Positions 1-8,191 of a stretch of DNA of 64,000 nt are shown piece by piece. The stretch is from Streptomyces sp. NBC_01381 (lineage in GTDB: Bacteria > Actinomycetota > Actinomycetes > Streptomycetales > Streptomycetaceae): the NCBI RefSeq assembly GCF_026340305.1, contig NZ_JAPEPI010000002.1, positions 1,488,001-1,552,000 of the forward strand, given 5' to 3'. How positions within the stretch are numbered: position 1 is the first letter of the stretch; each line of letters opens with the position of its first letter. The position numbers were made by a program, and so were the translations under genes. Below the pieces are notes generated by a model, which saw only the letters and a program-made list of their open reading frames with translations, made no database searches and was not told the origin of the DNA.

Positions 1-418
1 CGCGCACACCGCGTGCACCGCCGTGGCCGTGCTCCTCGCGCTGCTCGCTCTCGTACTCGAACTCCTGCTGTCCGCCCCCGCACGCGGCAGCACCGCAGCC
101 CGGCTGCGCACGCTCGGCCTGGGCGGCCGCGGAGTCGCCGGACTGCATCTGCTCCAGCTCATTCCGCTGGTCCTCGCGGCAGTGGCGGGCGGCGTCACGC
201 TCGGCCTCACCCTGCCCGAGCTGCTCGGACCCGCCCTCGACCTGCGGGAGTTCACCGGCGGGCCCACCGCGCCCGCCCTGCGGACCGACGCGCTGTTCAC
301 CGCGGTGCCGGCCGCCGGGGCCATCGCCCTGGTGGCGGCCGCGGTGGGCGTGGAGACATGGCTCGGACGGCGACGGGGCCTCGGCGCCGTCCTGCGACTG
401 GGGAGGAACGATGACTGA
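1..418 (+). CDS. ABC transporter permease, FtsX-like (3' end only)
   Basis: This is the C-terminal ~138 residues of a membrane protein whose start lies outside the window. It is read in frame from base 2 and ends with TGA at 416-418. Hydrophobic segments alternate with short charged loops, as in the last two or three helices of an FtsX/MacB-type permease. The stop overlaps the start of the next gene by eight bases (ATGACTGA), so it is translationally coupled to the ATPase that follows. The permease assignment rests on hydrophobicity plus this neighbour and is not family-specific. Confidence 0.7.
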   Translation, partial: AHTACTAVAVLLALLALVLELLLSAPARGSTAARLRTLGLGGRGVAGLHLLQLIPLVLAAVAGGVTLGLTLPELLGPALDLREFTGGPTAPALRTDALFTAVPAAGAIALVAAAVGVETWLGRRRGLGAVLRLGRNDD

Positions 419-1313
419 ACTCGCCGACCTGGAGGCACGGGCGACCGCCGCGCGCCGCCCCGCCGGTGACGAAGGTCTGGTCGTCTGCGACAACCTCGTA
501 CGCGTCTATCGCACCGACGCGGTGGAGGTGCAGGCGCTCCAGGGGCTCGACCTGGTGGTCCGGGAAGGGGAGTGCGTGGCCCTCGTGGGCGCGTCGGGCT
601 CCGGCAAGTCCACCCTTCTGTCGATCCTCTCGGGGCTCGATCTGCCGACCGCGGGACGGGCGAGCGTCGCCGGCCACGACCTGCTCGCCATGGGCCGCCG
701 CGAACGCCTCGGCTATCGCAGGAAGACCGTCGGCTTCGTCTGGCAGCAGACCGGGCGCAACCTCCTCCCGTACCTCACCGCCCTGGAGAACGTCGCGCTG
801 CCGATGAAGTACGCGCGCGTGCCCCGTCGCGAGCGGACGGCGCGGGCCGCCGAACTGCTCGGCGTGCTCGGCGTCGCGCACTGCCGCGACCGGCGCCCCG
901 CCGAGCTGTCCGGCGGCGAGCAGCAGCGGATCGCCGTCGCGGTCGCCACCGCCAACGCGCCGCGCGTCCTGCTGGCCGACGAGCCCACCGGAGAGCTGGA
1001 CACGGCCGGCGGCGAGGAGGTGTTCGCAGCGCTGCGCCGCGCCAACGAGGAGCTCGGCGCGACCGTCCTGGTCGTCACGCACGACCCGCTGGTCTCCGGG
1101 CAGGTCCGCCGCACCGTGCGCATCCGGGACGGTCGTACGTCTACGGAGACGCTGCGTGAACAGGGCGGCGCGGGAGAGGAGTTCACGGTTCTGGACCGGG
1201 CGGGGCGGTTGCAGCTGCCGCGGGAGTACGTCGAGCGCTATGGGCTGCAGGGGCGGGTGCGGCTCACGGAGGAGACGGACCACATCGGGGTCTGGGGTGA
1301 CTTCACGCCTTGA
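411..1313 (+). CDS. ABC transporter ATP-binding protein with C-terminal AbrB-like tail
   Basis: A 300-residue ATPase of the LolD/MacB exporter class, paired with the permease that overlaps its start. Walker A GASGSGKST is at residues 60-68, the Q-loop near 112, the signature LSGGEQQ at 166-172, Walker B LLADEP at 187-192 and the switch histidine at 224. The usual fold ends near residue 240. The remaining ~45 residues contain LDRAGRLQLPREYVERYGL, which resembles the swapped-hairpin AbrB/SpoVT/MazE DNA-binding or dimerisation domain. The tail may be a dimerisation or regulatory module. Transport substrate is unknown. Confidence 0.9.
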   Translation: MTELADLEARATAARRPAGDEGLVVCDNLVRVYRTDAVEVQALQGLDLVVREGECVALVGASGSGKSTLLSILSGLDLPTAGRASVAGHDLLAMGRRERLGYRRKTVGFVWQQTGRNLLPYLTALENVALPMKYARVPRRERTARAAELLGVLGVAHCRDRRPAELSGGEQQRIAVAVATANAPRVLLADEPTGELDTAGGEEVFAALRRANEELGATVLVVTHDPLVSGQVRRTVRIRDGRTSTETLREQGGAGEEFTVLDRAGRLQLPREYVERYGLQGRVRLTEETDHIGVWGDFTP

Positions 1314-1338
1314 CGGAAGGCTGGTCCGTACCTATGGT
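1310..1338 (+). promoter_or_regulatory. Putative housekeeping promoter of the alginate lyase gene
   Basis: A -35 box TTGACG (1310-1315, overlapping the upstream stop codon) and a -10 box TATGGT (1333-1338) are separated by exactly 17 bases. This fits the Streptomyces HrdB consensus (TTGACN, TANNNT). Transcription would begin near 1345 and leave a leader of about 48 bases. Confidence 0.6.
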
Positions 1339-1346
1339 CTCGGGCC

Positions 1347-1358
1347 AACACGCGTGTT
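1347..1358. promoter_or_regulatory. 12-bp perfect palindrome in the alginate lyase leader
   Basis: AACACGCGTGTT is a perfect palindrome just downstream of the predicted transcription start. Its position suits a repressor operator. No cognate regulator can be identified from the window. Confidence 0.4.
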
Positions 1359-1392
1359 CAGAAAGGCACTTGAAGTTCACATACGAGAATGG

Positions 1393-2631
1393 ATGGCCCT
1401 TCGCATGGCCGACACCCCCACACCCGTGCGTCACCGCCGCAGACGTCGCACCACCGTCCTCGCGACCGTCGCCTCCGTAGTGACCGCCTTGGTCGCCACC
1501 GCCCTCGCCTGGCCCGGCGCCGAGCGCGCCGACGCCGCGCCCAGCACCTTCGCCCACCCCGGAGTCACCGTCTCCCGCGGCCAGTTGGACTTCACCAGGG
1601 AGAAGGTCAACGCGGGCGCCCAGCCCTGGAAGGGCGCCTACGACCAGATGATGGGGAGCAAGTACGCCTCCCTGTCGCGCACGCCCAAGCCCCGCGCGGT
1701 CGTCGAGTGCGGCTCCTACTCGGACCCCAACTACGGCTGCACCGACGAGCGCGAGGACGCGATAGCCGCGTACACCACCGCTCTCGCCTGGTACATCACC
1801 CGCGACGAGCGCTACGCGAAGAAGTCCATCGAGCTGATGGACGCCTGGTCCGGCACCATCAAGGACCACACCAACAGCAACGCCCCGCTGCAGACCGGCT
1901 GGGCCGGCTCGTCCTGGCCCAGGGCCGCCGAGATCATCAAGCACACGTACAGCGGCAGTTGGGGCAACTCGGGCCGGTTCGCGACGATGCTGCGCAACGT
2001 CTATCTGCCCGAGATCATCAACGGCTCCAACTCCAACGGGAACTGGGAGCTGTCGATGATGGAGGCCGCCATCGGCATCTCCGTCTTCATCGAGGACAAG
2101 GGGTCGTACGACAAGGCGATGGCCAAGTTCCGTACGCGTACGGCCGCCTACGTCTATCTCGCCTCCGACGGCGACCTGCCCAAGACCGTGCCCAGCCAGA
2201 ACCTGGACACCCGCGCGAAGATCGTCAAGTACTGGCAGGGGCAGGGCACCTTCGTCACCGGGCTCACCCAGGAGACCTGCCGCGACTTCACGCACACCGG
2301 GTACGGACTCTCGGCCATCTCGCACGTCGCCGAGACCAGCCGCATCCAGGGCGACGACCTCTACAAGACCGACGTGGGCGAGCGGCTGCGGCAGGGGCTC
2401 GGCTTCCAGGCCAAGTACGAGCTGGGCGAGGCACCGCCGAGCTGGCTCTGCGGGGGCTCGGTGGACCGGGGGCTCGGCCCCGTCACGGAGGTCGGCTACA
2501 ACGCCCTGCACGGCCGCATGGGGCTGCCGATGACCAACACCCAGAAGCTCACGGAGCAGAAGCGCCCCGCGGGGTCCAACAACCTCTTCGTCGCCTGGGA
2601 GACCCTCACCCACGCGGACAACCCGAGCTGA
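1393..2631 (+). CDS. Secreted alginate lyase family protein
   Basis: About 412 residues. The N-terminus has an Arg-rich stretch followed by a hydrophobic core and an alanine-rich cleavage region (ERADAAPS), a typical Sec/Tat-type signal peptide. The mature part matches the alginate-lyase (PF05426-like) all-alpha toroid family: repeated Trp/Tyr-rich helices, a GSNSNGNWELSMMEA segment at the position of the conserved Asn/His motif, and a Tyr-rich C-terminal half. It probably cleaves uronate-containing polysaccharides outside the cell. ATG codons at 1393 and 1405 are both possible starts; the second has the better-spaced GGATGG. It has its own promoter and splits a set of ABC exporter genes. Confidence 0.82.
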   Translation: MALRMADTPTPVRHRRRRRTTVLATVASVVTALVATALAWPGAERADAAPSTFAHPGVTVSRGQLDFTREKVNAGAQPWKGAYDQMMGSKYASLSRTPKPRAVVECGSYSDPNYGCTDEREDAIAAYTTALAWYITRDERYAKKSIELMDAWSGTIKDHTNSNAPLQTGWAGSSWPRAAEIIKHTYSGSWGNSGRFATMLRNVYLPEIINGSNSNGNWELSMMEAAIGISVFIEDKGSYDKAMAKFRTRTAAYVYLASDGDLPKTVPSQNLDTRAKIVKYWQGQGTFVTGLTQETCRDFTHTGYGLSAISHVAETSRIQGDDLYKTDVGERLRQGLGFQAKYELGEAPPSWLCGGSVDRGLGPVTEVGYNALHGRMGLPMTNTQKLTEQKRPAGSNNLFVAWETLTHADNPS

Positions 2632-2640
2632 TCCGGCCCT

Positions 2641-2685
2641 TGTTGGGCCGGGCGTACGGTGACCATACTGGCGCCCGGCCCAACA
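2641..2685. terminator. Perfect 14-bp inverted repeat between alginate lyase and ABC gene
   Basis: TGTTGGGCCGGGCG (2641-2654) and CGCCCGGCCCAACA (2672-2685) are perfect complements around a 17-base loop, ten bases after the alginate lyase stop. No T-run follows, as is common in Streptomyces. The loop also holds TANNNT-like hexamers (TACGGT 2655-2660), so the same element may overlap the promoter of the next gene. Confidence 0.6.
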
Positions 2686-2706
2686 GGACCGTACGGGGGA
2701 GTGTGC

Positions 2707-3387
2707 ATGACGCAGGACGCGGTCGTCGTCGAGGATCTGCATCGGTCGTACGGCACCGGAGCGGCCGCCGTGCACGCCCTGCGCGGCGTCTCCTTCACCG
2801 TCCCGCGCGGCGAACTGGTCGCCCTGAAGGGCCGGTCGGGGTCCGGCAAGACGACGCTGCTCAACCTCGTCGGCGGGCTCGACACCCCGGACGCGGGGAA
2901 GATCACCGTCGAGGGTCTCGAACTCGCGGGCCTCGGCGAGGACGGGCTCCTGGAGCTGCGGCGCGACCGCGTCGGCTTCATCTTCCAGTCCTTCGGACTC
3001 ATCCCGATCCTCAGCGCTGCCGAGAACGTCGGCGTGCCCCTGCGGCTCAAGAAGACCGATCCACGCGCGCGTGAAGAGCGGGTCGAGCTCCTGCTCGCCC
3101 TCGTCGGGCTCGCCGACCACGCAGGGCAGCGGCCGGGCGAGCTCTCCGGAGGGCAGCAGCAGCGCGTGGCGATCGCCCGCGCGCTAGCCAACAAGCCGTC
3201 CCTCCTGATCGCCGACGAACCCACCGGACAGCTCGACGCGGAGACCGGTCTCGCCGTGATGGAGCTGCTGCGCGCCGTCGTCCGCAGCGAGGGCGTCACC
3301 GCCCTGGTCGCCACCCACGACACGGCGCTGCTCGACCTCGCCGACCGGGTCCTGGAACTGAGCGACGGCGAGATCGTGGAGCACTGA
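2707..3387 (+). CDS. ABC transporter ATP-binding protein (LolD/MacB class)
   Basis: A 226-residue ATPase with Walker A GRSGSGKT at residues 42-49, signature LSGGQQQR, Walker B LLIADEP, and a switch His in ATHD. Length and motifs are those of a stand-alone exporter ATPase working with FtsX-like permeases. The ATG at 2707 follows a GGGGGAG ribosome-binding site; GTG at 2701 is an in-frame alternative. The nearest permease is the partial one at the window start, beyond the alginate lyase gene, so this is probably the second ATPase of the same exporter set. Substrate unknown. Confidence 0.9.
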   Translation: MTQDAVVVEDLHRSYGTGAAAVHALRGVSFTVPRGELVALKGRSGSGKTTLLNLVGGLDTPDAGKITVEGLELAGLGEDGLLELRRDRVGFIFQSFGLIPILSAAENVGVPLRLKKTDPRAREERVELLLALVGLADHAGQRPGELSGGQQQRVAIARALANKPSLLIADEPTGQLDAETGLAVMELLRAVVRSEGVTALVATHDTALLDLADRVLELSDGEIVEH

Positions 3388-3486
3388 CGCCCGCCCGGCG
3401 GCTCCGACCGGCCCCCATCAGGGTTGCGTCAAGGAGCACCCGTCCGCGCACCCTCGTCCCATTTGAGGGAATTGTTGGCCGTAAGG

Positions 3487-3519
3487 TCGACGCTGCGTAC
3501 AGAGATCGGCGCTGCGTAC
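3487..3519. repeat. Near-perfect 14-bp direct repeat upstream of kdpD
   Basis: TCGACGCTGCGTAC (3487-3500) and TCGGCGCTGCGTAC (3506-3519) match at 13 of 14 positions with a 19-bp period, about 30-60 bp before the kdpD start. Tandem direct repeats are the usual binding pattern of OmpR-class regulators such as KdpE, so this could be an autoregulatory site. No other evidence supports that. Confidence 0.4.
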
Positions 3520-3547
3520 GGCGCAGTTTCGGGAAGACAATGGGGCC

Positions 3548-6091
3548 ATGGCACGCGGCAAGCTTCGGATATACCTCGGTTCGGCACCGGGCGTCGGCAA
3601 GACGTACGCGATGCTCTCCGAGGCGCACCGCCGTATCGAGCGCGGCACCGACTGCGTCGTGGCCTTTGTGGAGCACCACAACCGGCCGCGCACCGAGGTG
3701 ATGCTGCACGGCCTCGAACAGCTGCCCCGCAAGGAGCTGGAGTACCGCGGCACCCTCTTCACCGAGATGGACGTCGACGCCGTCCTGGAGCGGTCGCCCG
3801 CCGTCGCCCTGGTGGACGAACTCGCGCACACCAATGTGCCGGGATCGCGCAACGCCAAGCGCTGGCAGGACGTCGAGGAGCTGCTGTCGGCGGGCATCGA
3901 CGTCGTGTCGACCGTGAACATCCAGCACCTGGAGTCGCTGGGCGACGTCGTCGAGTCGATCACCGGCGTACGCCAGCGCGAGACCGTGCCGGACGAGGTG
4001 GTGCGCCGGGCCGACCAGATCGAACTGGTCGACATGTCGCCCCAGGCGCTGCGTCGCCGCATGGCCCACGGCAACATCTACAAGCCCGACCGGATCGACG
4101 CCTCCCTCTCCAATTACTTCCGCCCCGGCAACCTCACCGCCCTGCGCGAACTCGCGCTCCTCTGGGTCGCCGACCGGGTCGACGAATACCTCCAGCAGTA
4201 CCGGGGCGAGCACAACATCCGCTCCACCTGGCAGGCCCGCGAGCGCATCGTCGTCGGCCTCACCGGCGGCCCCGAGGGCCGCACGCTGATCCGCCGCGCG
4301 TCCCGCATGGCCGCCAAGGGCTCAGGCAGCGAGATCCTGGCCGTCTACATCGCCCGCAGCGACGGCCTGACCGCGGCGTCGCCCAAGGAACTCGCCGTCC
4401 AGCGCACCCTCGTGGAGGACCTGGGCGGCACCTTCCACCACGTCATAGGCGACGACATACCGGCCGCGCTGCTCGACTTCGCCCGCGGCGTCAACGCCAC
4501 CCAGATCGTCCTCGGCTCCTCGCGCCGCAAGACCTGGCAGTACGTCTTCGGTCCTGGCGTCGGCGCGACCGTGGCCCGCGAATCGGGTCCCGACCTGGAC
4601 GTCCACATCGTCACGCACGACGAGGTCGCCAAGGGGCGCGGCCTTCCCGTGGCCCGCGGGGCACGGCTCGGCCGGTCCCGGATCATCTGGGGCTGGCTTG
4701 TCGGCATCGGCGGCCCCGCGCTCCTGACGCTGCTGCTCACCCACATCGACGCCGACCTCGGCCTCGCCAACGACATGCTGCTGTTCCTGACGCTGACGGT
4801 GGCGGCGGCCCTGCTCGGCGGGATGCTGCCCGCCCTGGCGTCGGCGGCCTTCGGCTCGCTGCTCCTGAACTACTACTTCACGCCGCCGCTGCACCTGTGG
4901 ACGATCTCCGACTCCAAGAACATCGTCGCGATCATCGTCTTCGTGGGCGTCGCGATCTCCGTCGCCTCCGTGGTCGACCTCGCCGCACGCCGTACCCACC
5001 AGGCCGCCAGGCTGCGCGCCGAGTCGGAGATACTCTCCTTCCTCGCCGGCAGCGTGCTGCGCGGCGAGACCTCCCTCGACGCCCTCCTGGAGCGGGTCCG
5101 CGAGACCTTCGGCATGGAGTCCGTGGCCCTCCTGGAGCGCGAGAGCGACGTCGCACCCTGGACCTGCGCGGGCAGCGTGGGGCCGCAGCCGCTGGGCCGC
5201 CCCGAGGACGCGGACGTGGACATGCCCGTCGGCGACCACATGGCGCTCGCCCTCTCCGGCCGGGTGCTGCCCGCCGAGGACCGCCGGGTGCTCGCCGCTT
5301 TCGCCGCACAGGCCGCCGTCGTCCTGGACCGCCAGCGCCTGCAGTCCGAGGCCGACCAGGCCCGCACCCTCGCCGAGGGCAACCGCATCCGCACCGCGCT
5401 GCTCGCCGCCGTCAGCCATGACCTGCGTACGCCGCTCGCGGGCATCAAGGCCGCCGTCACCTCCCTGCGCTCCGACGACGTCTCCTGGTCCGAGGAGGAC
5501 CAGGCCGAGCTCCTGGAGGGCATCGAGGACGGCGCCGACCGCCTGGACCACCTGGTGGGCAACCTCCTGGACATGTCGCGCCTGCAGACCGGCACCGTCA
5601 CCCCGCTGATCCGCGAGATCGACCTGGACGAGGTCGTCCCGATGGCGCTCGGCGGCGTCCCGGACGGCAGCGCGGACCTCGACATCCCCGAGACGCTGCC
5701 CATGGTCGCCGTCGACAAGGGGCTCCTGGAGCGTGCCGTGGCCAACATCGTCGAGAACGCCGTCAAGTACAGCCCCGACGCCGAACCGGTCCTGGTCTCC
5801 GCGAGCGCCCTCGGCGACCGCGTAGAGGTCCGCGTCGTCGACCGGGGCCCCGGCGTCCCGGATGCCGCCAAGGACCGCATCTTCGAGCCGTTCCAGCGCT
5901 ACGGTGACGCTCCGCGCGGTGCGGGCGTCGGCCTGGGCCTCGCGGTCGCCCGCGGCTTCGTCGAGGCCATGAGCGGCACGCTCGAGGCCGAGGACACCCC
6001 GGGCGGCGGCCTCACCATGGTCCTCACCCTGCGGGCGGCGGCGGGGCGGCCGCCGGTCCACCCGGATCTCTCCGCCCAGGTCACTTCATGA
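3548..6091 (+). CDS. kdpD: Osmosensitive K+ channel sensor histidine kinase KdpD
   Basis: An 847-residue membrane kinase with the full KdpD architecture. The N-terminal KdpD domain has Walker A GSAPGVGKT at residues 11-19 and the LVDELAHTN Walker B segment. A universal-stress-like region follows, then four transmembrane helices (about 380-490, DUF4118), a GAF-like linker, HisKA with AVSHDLRTPL (phospho-His near 624) and a HATPase domain ending about residue 830. It senses K+ limitation or turgor and phosphorylates KdpE. The stop overlaps the kdpE start by ATGA. The kdpFABC pump genes normally nearby are not in the window. Confidence 0.95.
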   Translation: MARGKLRIYLGSAPGVGKTYAMLSEAHRRIERGTDCVVAFVEHHNRPRTEVMLHGLEQLPRKELEYRGTLFTEMDVDAVLERSPAVALVDELAHTNVPGSRNAKRWQDVEELLSAGIDVVSTVNIQHLESLGDVVESITGVRQRETVPDEVVRRADQIELVDMSPQALRRRMAHGNIYKPDRIDASLSNYFRPGNLTALRELALLWVADRVDEYLQQYRGEHNIRSTWQARERIVVGLTGGPEGRTLIRRASRMAAKGSGSEILAVYIARSDGLTAASPKELAVQRTLVEDLGGTFHHVIGDDIPAALLDFARGVNATQIVLGSSRRKTWQYVFGPGVGATVARESGPDLDVHIVTHDEVAKGRGLPVARGARLGRSRIIWGWLVGIGGPALLTLLLTHIDADLGLANDMLLFLTLTVAAALLGGMLPALASAAFGSLLLNYYFTPPLHLWTISDSKNIVAIIVFVGVAISVASVVDLAARRTHQAARLRAESEILSFLAGSVLRGETSLDALLERVRETFGMESVALLERESDVAPWTCAGSVGPQPLGRPEDADVDMPVGDHMALALSGRVLPAEDRRVLAAFAAQAAVVLDRQRLQSEADQARTLAEGNRIRTALLAAVSHDLRTPLAGIKAAVTSLRSDDVSWSEEDQAELLEGIEDGADRLDHLVGNLLDMSRLQTGTVTPLIREIDLDEVVPMALGGVPDGSADLDIPETLPMVAVDKGLLERAVANIVENAVKYSPDAEPVLVSASALGDRVEVRVVDRGPGVPDAAKDRIFEPFQRYGDAPRGAGVGLGLAVARGFVEAMSGTLEAEDTPGGGLTMVLTLRAAAGRPPVHPDLSAQVTS

Positions 6092-6840
6092 CCACCATTG
6101 ACAAGCCCGAAAGGCAGGTACGCATGCTGCACTCTCCCGGGGGAGACCCCCGGACCCCCACGAGGGTGCTCGTGGTCGACGACGAGCCGCAGATCGTACG
6201 CGCCCTCGTGATCAACCTGAAGGCGCGCAAGTACGAGGTGGACGCCGCCCCGGACGGAGCCACCGCGCTCCAGCTCGCCGCCGCACGCCACCCCGACGTG
6301 ATCGTGCTCGACCTCGGCCTGCCCGACATGGACGGGGTGGAGGTCATCCGGGGGCTGCGCGGATGGACCCGCGTACCGATCCTGGTGCTCTCCGCACGGC
6401 ACAGCTCGGACGAGAAGGTCGAGGCCCTCGACGCGGGCGCCGACGACTACGTGACCAAGCCGTTCGGCATGGACGAGCTCCTGGCCCGCCTGCGCGCCTC
6501 CATCCGCAGGGCCGAGCCCGTCGGAGCGGGCGAGGGCGACGTGATGGTGGACACGGAGGACTTCACGGTCGACCTGGCCGCCAAGAAGGTCAACCGCGAC
6601 GGCCGCGACGTACGCCTGACGCCCACCGAATGGCATCTGCTCGAGGTCCTGGTGCGCAACACCGGCCGCCTCGTCAGCCAGAAGCAGCTGCTCCAGGAGG
6701 TGTGGGGCCCCTCGTACGGCACGGAGACGAACTACCTGCGCGTCTACATGGCCCAGCTGCGCCGCAAGCTGGAGGCGGACCCCGCGCATCCGCGGCACTT
6801 CATCACCGAGCCGGGGATGGGTTACAGGTTCGAGCGGTGA
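6088..6840 (+). CDS. kdpE: OmpR-family response regulator KdpE
   Basis: A 250-residue regulator: receiver domain with acidic pair DD at 31-32, phospho-acceptor Asp75 in VLDLGLPDMDG and the lysine in TKPF, then a winged-helix DNA-binding domain with the Thr-Glu-Trp and YLRVYMAQLRRKLE signatures. It is translationally coupled to kdpD and should control K+ uptake genes. The N-terminus is about 25 residues longer than most KdpE proteins. An internal ATG at 6124 would remove part of that extension. Confidence 0.93.
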   Translation: MTTIDKPERQVRMLHSPGGDPRTPTRVLVVDDEPQIVRALVINLKARKYEVDAAPDGATALQLAAARHPDVIVLDLGLPDMDGVEVIRGLRGWTRVPILVLSARHSSDEKVEALDAGADDYVTKPFGMDELLARLRASIRRAEPVGAGEGDVMVDTEDFTVDLAAKKVNRDGRDVRLTPTEWHLLEVLVRNTGRLVSQKQLLQEVWGPSYGTETNYLRVYMAQLRRKLEADPAHPRHFITEPGMGYRFER

Positions 6841-6892
6841 GTCAAGGGTCGAGCCGGGACTGAGCGGGCATAAGCACAGATGAGCGCACCCA

Positions 6893-6930
6893 TTGCGGCG
6901 CTGTCGGCGACCCCCGGTACGCTTCCTGTA
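6893..6930 (+). promoter_or_regulatory. Putative promoter giving a leaderless mRNA for the OB-fold gene
   Basis: A -10 box TACGCT at 6918-6923 ends six bases before the ATG at 6930. TTGCGG (6893-6898) is a weak -35 with a long 19-base spacer. No ribosome-binding site precedes the ATG. Transcription would therefore start at or next to the initiation codon, an arrangement common in actinobacteria. Confidence 0.5.
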
Positions 6931-7328
6931 TGAGTGCTGTTCCTGGTTCAGAGAAGCCGGCGGGCCGTTTCCGGCGCATGCTCGACCGGCTGTCCTCCTC
7001 CCAGGAGGACCTGGAGTCGGAAGAGCTGCGTGAGGACTCCGAGACGGCCGGATGCATCCGCATCGGAGACTGTCAGGACCGCCAGATAGTGACGGTTGCT
7101 GGTACCTTGCGCACGGTCACGCTGCGGCCGCGTGCCGGGGTTCCGGCCCTGGAGGCCGAGCTCTTCGACGGCTCGGCGGCGCTGGACGTGGTGTGGCTCG
7201 GCAGGCGCTCCATCGTGGGGATAGAACCGGGGCGCAAGCTGATCGCGTCGGGCCGGATATCCATGAGCCGGGGCCGACGGGTGCTCTTCAACCCCAAGTA
7301 CGAACTCAGACCCCTCGGACGGGAGTAG
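6930..7328 (+). CDS. OB-fold nucleic acid-binding domain protein
   Basis: A 132-residue cytoplasmic protein. After a charged N-terminal ~45 residues comes a single OB-fold (tRNA-anti-like): VTVAGTLRTVTLRPRAGVPAL, then a strand with a VVWLGR motif and an ISMSRGRRVLFNPKYEL strand. The family is paired with the DUF3159 membrane protein in actinobacteria (mycobacterial Rv2694c/Rv2693c context). The DUF3159 gene starts three bases after its stop. The role is unknown; binding of single-stranded nucleic acid is the general expectation for the fold. Confidence 0.85.
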   Translation: MSAVPGSEKPAGRFRRMLDRLSSSQEDLESEELREDSETAGCIRIGDCQDRQIVTVAGTLRTVTLRPRAGVPALEAELFDGSAALDVVWLGRRSIVGIEPGRKLIASGRISMSRGRRVLFNPKYELRPLGRE

Positions 7329-7331
7329 CCG

Positions 7332-8066
7332 GTGACGTCCCTCGACAAGTCGACGGACCAGGGAAGCACGGACCAGGATGCCGATTCCAGGGCCGTGACC
7401 GAGGCCGCGCTGTTCGAGGCCTTCGGCGGCGTGCGGGGCCTGGTGGAGACCGTTCTCCCCGGCCTGCTCTTCGTGACCATCTTCACGATCAACAAGGACC
7501 TGCACATGTCGGCCATCGCGGCCCTCGCGGTGTCCCTGGTGCTCGTGGCGGTCCGCCTGGTCATGAAGGACACCGTCAAGCACGCCTTCAGCGGCGTCTT
7601 CGGTGTCGCCTTCGGTGTGGTCTTCGCGATGATGACCGGCAACGCCAAGGACTTCTATCTGCCGGGCATGCTCTACACCCTGGGCCTCGCCCTCGCCTAC
7701 ATCATCACGGCCATCGCGGGTGTCCCGCTGATCGGCCTGATCCTCGGCCCGGTCTTCAAGGAGAACCTCTCCTGGCGGACCCGCAACCCCGGCCGCAAGA
7801 AGGCGTACACAAAGGCCAGTTGGGCCTGGGGCCTGATCCTGCTCGCCAAGTGCGCGATCCTCTTCCCGCTCTACTGGTGGGCGGACACGACCCAGTTCGG
7901 CTGGGTCCTGATCGCCCTGAAGATCCCGCCGTTCCTGCTCGCGGTATGGCTGACCTGGGTCTTCCTGGCGAAGGCGCCGGCTCCGATCGATGTCTTCGCC
8001 GAGATGGAAGCGGCGGAGAAGGCGGAGGAAGAGCGCAAGGCGGCGGCCCACGGGCGGGACGTCTGA
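7332..8066 (+). CDS. DUF3159 family integral membrane protein
   Basis: 244 residues with a GTG start three bases after the OB-fold gene. About five to six transmembrane helices run from residue 35 to 215, with charged cytoplasmic ends. The conserved opening (EAFGGVRGLVETVLPGLLFV), the middle FYLPGMLYTLG and the KASWAWGLI motif are typical of DUF3159. Its steady synteny with trkA genes in actinobacteria hints at a role in membrane ion or potential homeostasis, but no activity is established. Confidence 0.88.
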   Translation: MTSLDKSTDQGSTDQDADSRAVTEAALFEAFGGVRGLVETVLPGLLFVTIFTINKDLHMSAIAALAVSLVLVAVRLVMKDTVKHAFSGVFGVAFGVVFAMMTGNAKDFYLPGMLYTLGLALAYIITAIAGVPLIGLILGPVFKENLSWRTRNPGRKKAYTKASWAWGLILLAKCAILFPLYWWADTTQFGWVLIALKIPPFLLAVWLTWVFLAKAPAPIDVFAEMEAAEKAEEERKAAAHGRDV

Positions 8067-8067
8067 G

Positions 8068-8121
8068 CCGCGCCCCGAAGGGGCGCGGGGAACTGCGCGA
8101 CCAGCCACAACGAACCCGCAG
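8068..8121. repeat. Common Streptomyces intergenic repeat with GC-rich hairpin
   Basis: GCGCCCCGAAGGGGCGC forms a tight hairpin at the start of an element that continues through GGGGAACTGCGCGACCAGCC to about 8121. From general knowledge of Streptomyces genomes, this sequence recurs in many intergenic regions, often 3' of genes. It directly follows the DUF3159 stop and probably acts as its terminator or mRNA 3'-end stabiliser. Confidence 0.6.
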
Positions 8122-8135
8122 CGTTTGCTGACGCC

Positions 8136-8171
8136 GATGGGGGCGCCCGGAACCTTCCGGGCGCCCCCATC
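8136..8171. terminator. Perfect 17-bp bidirectional terminator hairpin
   Basis: GATGGGGGCGCCCGGAA (8136-8152) and TTCCGGGCGCCCCCATC (8155-8171) pair perfectly. They lie between the convergent DUF3159 gene and the trkA pair, so the hairpin should stop transcription from both sides. Confidence 0.8.
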
Positions 8172-8191
8172 GACGTACTGCCAGGGCGGTC

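Noticed and set aside
4322..6061. 579-codon open frame on the minus strand
   Set aside because: Antisense to kdpD; no recognisable protein features.
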